64,000 nt of DNA from Abelmoschus esculentus (Eukaryota > Streptophyta > Magnoliopsida > Malvales > Malvaceae). Under the pieces are notes generated by a model. That model was not told the origin of the DNA. It saw nothing but the letters and a program-made list of their open reading frames with translations, and did no database searches. Position 1 is the first letter of the stretch. Every line of letters starts with the position of its first letter. The translations under genes and the position numbers were made by a program. Below are positions 56,537-64,000 of this stretch, in pieces. Location: assembly GCA_035048815.1 (NCBI GenBank), contig JAUCBN010000049.1:5401501-5465500 (forward strand). Reading direction: 5' to 3'.

Positions 56537-57913
56537 GTGACTCGGCGGGGTTGATCACCGTCAACCTTCGCCGAAGAGTTTTTGCCGCTGCTCATCCCAG
56601 CTTTTTTAGTAGAGGCCTTAGTCGAAAGTCGAGTCCGCTTGGACTTATTAACCTCATCAGAAGGTGGTGTTGGTGTACGTTTGGTACCTCTACTCGAGGT
56701 TGGTCTAGCAACTCGTTTGGGGGTTGGTGCAGAGTCCAGCCAGTTAGCAGCCGCCTGGAAGTCAGGATCATTAGCAAGATCTCTTTCTATGTCTTGGAGA
56801 TCCGGTTCCAACAAACTGATATCGTCGGTATCATCTAAAGTCGAAGCCTTCGAAAGTGTGGGAATTTTAGAACCTTGTTCAGGAAAAGCCATTTGTGATG
56901 GTTGGGGGGGACATTGACGAGCGATTAGACGACTAGCAACAGTTGGCAGAAATCGAGGACCTTTTGGGATGTTATGTGGGGAGGCATTACTCAGAGCACA
57001 CACTTGGTCATTAAGTTGAGATGATTTCTTAGGAGAATTTCCATTCTTACTGATGTCACCTTGGTGGTTTGTTGAAGTTTGAGAGGAAGTTTCCGCACAC
57101 TGGGCGGTAGAAGAAGCGGAGTTTAAGTAATGAATCCGTCCTTTTAAGTGGAGGTTGTGCATCCTTTTTCTTAGGAACAAACCGGAGCCAGTCCCCATAT
57201 TGCAGTTGTCCAGGCCGTGCCTCAACTGGGATAGACCAAAAATCTATCGAGTGGCCAATTATACCACAACAGTGACATATTGTGGGGAGACGTTCATATT
57301 GAAGTGGACAAAACCTATTAGTTGGTCCCCCGCCAATAGCGACACAACGTCTAATTGGCTTAGTAACATCTAGTGTTAAACCGACTCGGAGGTATTCAAT
57401 CATATTGAAGTCAATTTTCCTAGTATCAATTTTTGTGACTGTTCCAATCAAAGCCCCGAGAGACTCTCCAGTATGATGGGCAGATTCTTTAGACGCAAGG
57501 AAGATAGGGGGAATGTTGTAGATACGTACCCAAATATTCATCGTTTGAAAGTGGTGTTCATCTAGGCTTATGTTGAGATTGTATTGCACAAGGGCTAGCC
57601 AATCATCCTTGTAAGTCCAAGGCCCCCTAGTCAGGATATCATCTTTAACCTTCACATCTTTAAAACGGATGAGAAACATATGTGGTTTTAAAACCCTCAT
57701 GGAGGTAACCTTAGCCGGAGTCCAAATCCCAGTAAAAACTTTTATGATGACTAGGTCATCTATGTCTTTGGAGATTCGAAGATTTCCTAATAGTGTAGAG
57801 TGTGCCTCCTCTTCGGAGGAATCCCAAGAAATACTGGGTTGAAAAATAGCAGCTTGTTCATCTTCGGTGAATTGAAGATTCTCAAGTTGTTGAGTAAAGG
57901 ATTTAGAATCCAT
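56533..57913 (-). pseudogene. LINE-2 ORF1 (DUF4283-type, zinc knuckle)
   Basis: The start is the ATG at 57911-57913 (MDSKSFTQQLENLQF). The first 230 residues hold the DUF4283-type domain (DILTRGPWTYKDDWLALVQ, MNIWVRIYNIPPIF, LGALIGTVTKIDTRKIDFN). A knuckle CHCCGIIGHSIDFW follows, whose last Cys is Trp, then DWLRFVPKKK. Near 57130-57160 a frameshift leads into the frame ending at 56533. That tail is rich in Ser, Pro and basic residues (KRVARPTSSRGTKRTPTPP). Its TGA overlaps the ORF2 ATG. ORF1 proteins bind the LINE RNA. Confidence 0.88.
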
Positions 57914-58509
57914 TGAGAATTGGTTGTTGCGGAGAATAAAAGAAGAGTTGAGAGAAAAGTTGAGAGCAACAATGACCAAATTCAAAAAAGAATTTTGTTG
58001 AGGTGGTAGAGTAGGAGGGCTAAGGATGGTTATATATAGGATGGAAGGGAGAGTTTTAGTTTGAGTTACTATAGGAAAAGAAGAATAAAATCCTTTATAA
58101 TAGTAAATATGAAGTAGAAAGCAAGCAAGAGTCCTTGCAGGAGAAGTATGATCATAAACAGATTCATAGAAGTAGAAATTAGGAGTCCTTGTAAGGATTG
58201 AAGTATGATTCTTGTAAGAAATATATATAGTCCAAAAAGTAATCTGTACCATTGTGGTCGAACACAATGTTACTTTTGACGCAAGATAGAGGTGAAGACA
58301 AGAAGGGAAAAAACCGCTAGTAGCATTGGCAAGAGATGGAGGAAAAGAATAAGGTATTGGAATTATACAAGATAACTTGTTTGAATAAAATACACCACAA
58401 CGGGTGTTGGTTAAAGCCCTTTGCAAGGGTGGTATGTGCGTAAAGATAATATATAAGAAGTAAATTATAGAGTGAAGAGAGTAAACTAACTTGTATAGTT
58501 TCGATTCCA
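57914..58509 (-). promoter_or_regulatory. LINE-2 5' UTR with likely internal promoter
   Basis: About 596 bases between the insertion end and the ORF1 ATG. L1-type elements carry their promoter inside this region, but no specific box is claimed here. The whole stretch is open in the ORF1 frame without a stop, beginning MESKLYKLVYS at 58507, and would add about 200 residues with hydrophobic segments if translated. Confidence 0.5.
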
Positions 58510-60286
58510 TTACCCGTTTGAATTTTAAGCGACTAAAATGCTCTAAAATTGAGATTAAGTTGTATACTTTGTTCCAAAAGCCCATAATTAACTATTTGAA
58601 CTCATGCAATTTGATTTATTCTTATTTTGTGTCCGTTTTGTTAGGTTTAAAGTGTGCATATCTAAATGAGCTTTATAATGAACACATTGAAATTTACACC
58701 GTGTAAAGTGCTCTAAAATTGAGATTAAGTGGTTTAATCGTATTCAAAAGATCATAATTAACTAATCGAAATCATGTAGTTTATTGAATCTCATTTTGTG
58801 GTTGGTTTGTTAGGTTTAAAGCGTGCATGTCTAATTGGGCTTTCTAGTGAACAAATTCGAATTTTAACGACTATAATGCTCTAAAACTGAGATTAAATTG
58901 TATAATATGGTTTAAAGGCCCATAATTAACTATTTGAACTCATGAAATTTGATTTATTCTTATTTTGAGTGCGTTTTGTTAAGTTTAAAGTGTGCATATC
59001 TAAATGAGCTTTATAATGAACACATTGAAATTTAAATCGAGTAAAGCGCTCTAAAATTAAGATTAAGTGGTTTAATCATATTCAAAAGCTTATAATTAAC
59101 TACTTGAACTCATTTAGTTTGATTGAATCTCATTATGTGGTTGGTTTGTTGGGTTTAAAGCGTGAATATCTAATTAGGCTTTCTAGTGACCCGTTCGAGT
59201 TTCAAGCGACTAAAATGCTCTAAAATTGAGAATAAGTTGTATCATTTGGTTCAAAAGTCCATAATTAACTTTTTGAACTCATGAAATTTGATTTTTTTTC
59301 TTATTTTGCGTCTGTTTTACTAGGTTTAAAGTTGCACATCTAAATGATCTTTATAGTGAACACATTCGAATTTAAACTGAGTAAAGTGCTCTAAAATTGA
59401 GATTAAGTGGTTTGATCATACTCAAAAGCTCATAATTTACTACTTGAACTCATGTAGTTTGATTGAATCTCATTTTGTGGTTGTTTTATTGGGTTTAAAG
59501 CGTGCATATCTAATCAGGCTTTCTATTTACCCGTTTGAATTTTAAGCGACTAAAATGCTCTAAAATTGAGATTAAGTTGTATAATTTGTTCCAAAAGCCC
59601 ATAATTAACTATTTGAACACATGAAATTTGATTTATTCTTATTTTGTGTCCGTTTTGTTAGGTTTAAAGTGTGCATATCTAAATGAGCTTTATAATGAAC
59701 ACATTGAAATTTAAACCGTGTAAAGTGCTCTAAAATTGAGATTAAGTGGTTTAATCGTATTCAAAAGATCATAATTAACTAATCGAAATCATGTAGTTTA
59801 TTGAATCTCATTTTGTGGTTGGTTTGTTAGGTTTAAAGCGTGCATGTCTAATTGGGCTTTCTAGTGAACAAATTCGAATTTTAACGACTATAATGCTCTA
59901 AAATTGAGATTAAGTTGTATAATATGGTTTAAAGGCCCATAATTAACTATTTGAACTCATGAAATTTGATTTATTCTTATTTTGAGTCTGTTTTGTTAGG
60001 TTTAAAGTGTGCATATCTAAATGATATTTATAGTGAACACATTGAAATTTAAATAGAGTAAAGGGCTCTAAAATTAAGATTAAGTGGTTTAATCATATTC
60101 AAAAGCTCATAATTAACTACTTGAACTCATTTAGTTTGATTGAATCTCATTATGTGGTTGGTTTGTTGGGTTTAAAGCGTGAGTATCCAATTAGGCTTTT
60201 TAGTGACCCGTTCGACTTTTAAGCGACTAAAATGCTCTAAAATTGAGAATAAGTTGTATCATTTGGTTCAAAAGGCCATAATTATA
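58510..60286. repeat. Satellite Sat-2 array with six-monomer higher-order repeat
   Basis: Ten to eleven monomers. A marker variant (ATCATAATTAACTAATCG, then GTAGTTTATTGAATC lacking bases of the usual monomer) occurs at 58751 and 59768, a spacing of 1017 bases or six monomers. Neighbouring variants follow the same spacing. The array begins with the right copy of the LINE-2 target duplication (58510-58526) and stops in mid-monomer at the truncated LTR at 60287. Confidence 0.93.
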
Positions 60287-61498
60287 GAGTACAAGGATTT
60301 GACACATTCAAACAAAGTCTGAATTTTGTCAAGAAAAGTTCAATGAAGAACTGAAATTGAGAGAAAATCTCACAAGTGATTTTTTCATAAAAAATGTCTA
60401 ACCTTTTACAAGTGATTTTCGTCCATATTTATAGAGTACAAGGGAGCCAATTTGGCCAGCATTGTGTGGCTGGAATTGAAGGGAAAAGGAGTTACAAAGC
60501 CTGATTTAAAATCAGTCACAAATTCAAAAAGGGAAGTTAGCCTATTTCAAATACATGGCTGGAAAGAAAAGGCCTCATTTAACACATGTTAAATGTGTTA
60601 TTTTGAATTCAAACAAGTGAATTTCGTCCACTTATTTGAATAGGAAGTTGGCTGATCATTTGAAATTCAAACAAGGCTCCAATCCTTGTTTTTAACTCCT
60701 TCAAGCATGCCGCACATGTGGATGAGGGCTGATGAAGGTGCACGCTGGTGCATGGCAATGGATGGACGTGCATGGTGCATGCATATGTGTGGAATGCCTC
60801 AAATTAGCTCACTCTTGTTGCCATCTAGTGTAAAAAATAAGTTGAGCTGAAATTAAGTCATTTAGATATAGTTGAGATACTGTACTTCTACACCTTTCTT
60901 GTTGAGCTGATTTGGAGTTGTTAGTCACAAGTTGAACTAAATTGGAGTGAATTGAGCTGATTTGAGCTGAAGAGGAAGTGGTCACACTCTCCTGAGCTGG
61001 AATCGAGCTGGTCTCACTCTCCTGAGCTGGAATCGAGCTAGCTACACTCTCTTGAGCTGGAGATGAGCTGCATAGGCAAACTTGAGCTGGAGATGAGCTG
61101 AGTATGCCCACTTGAGCTAGCACTCGCCTAAGTACCTATATCAAAACAAGGCAAACACACATAAAAAGCCTTGTAGTCTTATTTAATCACACAAACGCAC
61201 TTAAAACATAATGCAAACACACTGAACAATATATATACATAAGTAAACAAACCTATAAGTAAGTAAACACTATGTACATCACATACTAACATGTAAACAC
61301 TATGTATGTCACATATCAGCATGTAATACATTATAAACACAATTCTCTAAGGCATGGATGTTCTCAAACGAATCAGGAATGTTAGCACAAGTAAGGGAAA
61401 GAGCTTCCCTGAATTTCTTTGCCTTAGAACGAGTGATTGGACCTAATGGTAAGACCTCCAGATCTGCATTCTTGTCATGACATGATGTGCTCACATCA
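60287..61498 (-). mobile_element. Truncated CRM-type LTR, minus strand
   Basis: On the minus strand it begins TGATGTGAGCACATC and encodes VLPLGPITRSKAKKFREAL within the first 120 bases, as CRM LTRs do. It then diverges: an AGCTC-rich part (about 60940-61125) reads as repeats of the type SSPAQES, a feature shared with element B LTRs rather than with CRM-1. It stops at 60287 in a part resembling the R/U5 region, without CA end or target duplication. The satellite phase differs on the two sides, so a deletion probably accompanied it. Confidence 0.75.
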
Positions 61499-61893
61499 TT
61501 AAGTGGTTTAATCATATTCAAAAGCTCATAATTAACTACTTGAACTCATGTAGTTTGATTGAATCTCATTTTGTGGTTGGTTTTTTGGGTTTAAAGCGTG
61601 CATGTCAAATTAGGCTTTCTATTTACCCGTTCAAATTTTAAGCGACTAAAATGCTCTAAAATTGCGAATAAGTTGAATAATTTGGTTCAAATACCCATAA
61701 TTAACTTTTTGAACTCATGAATTTTGATTTATTCTTATTTTGCATCCGTTTTATTAGGTTTAAAGTGTGCATATCTAAATGAGCTTTATAGTGAACATAT
61801 TGGAATTTAAACAGAGTAAAGTGCTTTAAAATTAGATTAAGTGGTTTAAAAAAATCAAAATCTCATAATTAACTATTTGAAATCATGTAGTTT
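61499..61893. repeat. Satellite Sat-2, short stretch
   Basis: Just over two monomers of the Sat-2 type (ATTAAGTGGTTTAATCATATTC, TTTAAAGCGTGCATGTC). It ends at the start of the B-like LTR. Confidence 0.9.
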
Positions 61894-63601
61894 TGATATG
61901 TGCACGCCCAACCTTAGTTTCTGGCCATACCTTAAGTCACACAATTTCAATCATGAAGTTGTACTTAATCCTCTTCATTTTCTCAATTCATGTGCTAAAC
62001 TCACTTGCTATCTCATATTATATACCTATAATGTTTTTTTTCCTTAAATTACTATTTATAACTTAGTAAATAGTATTGAACCACAACTTTATCTAGCTTA
62101 TATTATGCATAATTAATATTCAACACATAGCTTAAGGGACTATTGGCCAGCTCCGTTTTAGCTCAAATGCACCATTTGAGCTCAAAACAAAGAATCATTG
62201 TTTGAGTCACTTACCAGCTTCCAATCAGCACCAAAATGTACCAAACACTCCTAGGCAGCGCAATGAAGTGGATGTTAGCTTCGTTCCATCTCACCAATCC
62301 AGAATGAGCTCAAAATGACAAATGGTGAATTACCATCCATATGGGATTCGGATCAGCTCCTACACACTCTTATGGATTAAGGAGAGTATTATGGCCCTAA
62401 GGATCAGTTCACTCAGCTAGGGGGTTAGTCATTCAGCTCAAATCATCACTCAAAGATGGTGAACTTTCAGCTAGCTAAATCAACTAGTTAGCTCAGCTCA
62501 ACCTTAGTTCATCCAGCTCATCTTAGCTCACTCTACAACCTTCAGCTCAACCATGGAAGGACATGTTCCCTCCCCAAGAGACAAAACCGACGAACCATGG
62601 AGGGAAACATGTTTGGGCGCCAAAACAAAGAGATAACAGTCTTCATTTGGTAGATTCATGATGCTCCACTTGTTTGCCAATTTCTAGCAAGACACAAGTA
62701 GAATTGGGTTTCAGTGTCTTCAAGAACGTTGTTCCTCTATCTTTTATCTTTCCAATGCATGTTGAATCGTAATAATACGATATCAGGAACTCGAGATATG
62801 TCCAATTTACTGAAGACTGTGCATGCTGGAATTTTAAACCGAAAAGTTCCAACAATTCTTGGAAGGAGACACCATTCAATCGAATGGTTAAGGATGGAGA
62901 CACCACCAATTGAACAGACATCAAGGCCACTATTCGTCCACCTTTTGAAAGGGAACTGTCCCTTGGCCACACCCTTTCATTCCTTATAAATATGTAGCCA
63001 TTTTGGCATTTGAACACACAACTTTAAATTAGATTATTTATTTTGTGAGTTAATCTCTCAATCTTGTTCTTTTAAGAACTTTATCAACTTATCAAATCAT
63101 CTTTTTGATTTGTGGCGTCACCCTCCATCCTTTATAATTTAGATTTCTGGAATTACATTTCCAAGAGGTGTAAGTACACCTACCACCCTCAAAGTTGCAA
63201 CTAGATTGGGTTTATGTTCCTATAACATAAGTTCAACCAATGCCCCTTTGAATACTATCATTCTATCATCCAATAATCACCATACACCTTCCATTTCGTT
63301 CACCATTCTTCACCAACCCTTAACATATCCTTCCATATTTACTTTACTTAAACATCTTCCTTCTCTTCCCTAATCAACCAACAACATCCCCCACGCATTC
63401 CCTTCACCAAAACAACTTCTTTTTCATCTAAACAATACCCCACACAATAACCTCTCCTCAAATCATCTTTATCTTATTTCCAACATATTTGAACATTCTT
63501 TTGTTCAAGAAACAAGCGTGATACAAGGCTTGCTTGCATTCTAAGGTCGGGGCAATCAAAGCTTCTCTCCACAAGCATCTTTGGAGAGTTGGAGCATATC
63601 A
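61894..63601 (+). repeat. 5' LTR of a B-like element (1708 bp)
   Basis: It begins TGATATGTGCACGCCC and ends GAGCATATCA. From about 62460 it is collinear with the element B LTR (AGCT-rich part, a GGAGACACCA-containing part, TATA box TATAAATAT at 62986-62994). Its first 550 bases differ from element B. A tRNA-Met primer site follows. Confidence 0.82.
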
Positions 63602-63640
63602 TATGATATCAGAGCAAAGAAAGAATCAAGTAAGCCATAT
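63602..63640 (+). other. Primer-binding site and stub of internal region of B-like element
   Basis: TATGATATCAGAGC (63602-63615) is a tRNA-iMet primer site. About 25 further bases follow before Sat-1 begins. The rest of the element, including its 3' LTR, is missing. Confidence 0.7.
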
Positions 63641-64000
63641 TTAAAATGAAAAATTGAGATTAAGCTGTATAATTTTGTTGAAATGGCCATAATAAACTAT
63701 TTGAACTCATAAAATTTTATTTAATATCATTTGGTTGTCGTTCTGTTTGGATTAAAACGTGTCTGTTAAATGGGCTTTATAGAGAATCTGTTCGAATTTT
63801 AAGCGAGTAAAAAGCTAAAAATTGAGATTATGTTATATAAATAGGTGCAAAAGTCCTTAATTAACTATTTGAAGTCATAAAATTTGATTTAATATCATTT
63901 TGTGGTTGTTTTATTGGGATTAAAATGAACATATCTAAATGGGCTTTATAGTGAACCCGTTCGAATTTTAACCGAGTAAAAAGCTAGAAATTTGATATTA
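63641..64000. repeat. Satellite Sat-1, right-hand array (continues beyond the window)
   Basis: Two monomers of the Sat-1 type. They carry the variants GAAATGGCCATAATAAAC and GATTATGTTATATAAATAGG, which occur together in the left Sat-1 array near 14028-14190. That dimer variant is therefore shared across more than 49 kb. Confidence 0.92.

Larger units (their letters stand above)
52354..58509 (-). mobile_element. LINE-2: full-length L1-type LINE in Sat-2
   Basis: About 6.16 kb with a short poly-A tail at the left end (poly-T 52350-52358 on the plus strand) and a 5' UTR at the right end. A 17-bp target duplication flanks it. ORF1 (57913 to 56533, minus strand) has a DUF4283-type RNA-binding region and a knuckle; ORF2 (56536 to 52446) has endonuclease, reverse transcriptase, zinc-binding region and RNase H. 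The added RNase H is typical of a plant L1 group. Stops and frameshifts show it is inactive, but it is much better kept than LINE-1. Confidence 0.92.

Noticed and set aside
57056..58585. A 509-codon gene starting in satellite at 58585
   Set aside because: The first codons lie in Sat-2 outside the LINE; the recognised ORF1 start is at 57911-57913.

Overview
The window is repeat DNA from a flowering plant, most likely a eudicot, and it looks like centromere or pericentromere. No intact host gene, rRNA, tRNA or CRISPR array is visible. Nearly all of it is (i) an AT-rich satellite with a monomer of about 170 bp in two subfamilies, Sat-1 and Sat-2, both with alternating A/B monomers (about 340 bp dimers), and (ii) retrotransposons inserted in the satellite and in each other. 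CRM-type chromovirus signatures (integrase reading frame running into the LTR, with a GPITRSKAKKFRE-like CR motif) beside a nucleosome-length satellite are the main reason for the centromere reading. The species cannot be named from sequence alone.

Layout. 1-10782: Athila-like Ty3/gypsy element on the minus strand, in a tandem LTR-internal-LTR-internal arrangement (LTRs 687-2060 and 9405-10782) with degenerate gag, pol and a third ORF. 10783-12299: unclassified single-copy-looking DNA. 12300-19542: Sat-1. 19543-33817: a non-autonomous CRM-derived element (called B here) that keeps a protease region but no reverse transcriptase, split by a nested CRM element (21125-30836, CRM-1). 33818-37474: Sat-2. 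37475-50645: a 5'-truncated LINE (LINE-1) on the minus strand, carrying a solo CRM-type LTR (38575-40346) and a second CRM element (43203-50426, CRM-2). 50646-52353: Sat-2. 52354-58509: a full-length LINE (LINE-2) with a 17-bp target-site duplication. 58510-60286: Sat-2 with a six-monomer higher-order repeat. 60287-61498: truncated CRM-type LTR, minus strand. 61499-61893: Sat-2. 61894-63640: LTR and primer-binding site of a B-like element. 63641-64000: Sat-1 again.

No element appears able to move on its own. The coding regions carry nonsense changes (many look like C-to-T transitions), frameshifts and deletions. The most unusual structures are: a CRM-2 left LTR that is an inverted-repeat hairpin, so both ends of the inserted element are U5 ends although it has a perfect 5-bp target duplication; a 28-bp piece of LINE-1 flank stranded inside CRM-1 next to a mosaic LTR; two LINEs inserted at the same nucleotide position of the satellite monomer; a protease-only CRM derivative; an internal promoter-like block before the third ORF of the Athila-like element; and about twenty short GC-rich near-palindromes related to CTGCCGCGGCAG scattered through that element.

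All statements come from reading the sequence by eye. Family names rest on motif recognition, and no alignment or database search was run.
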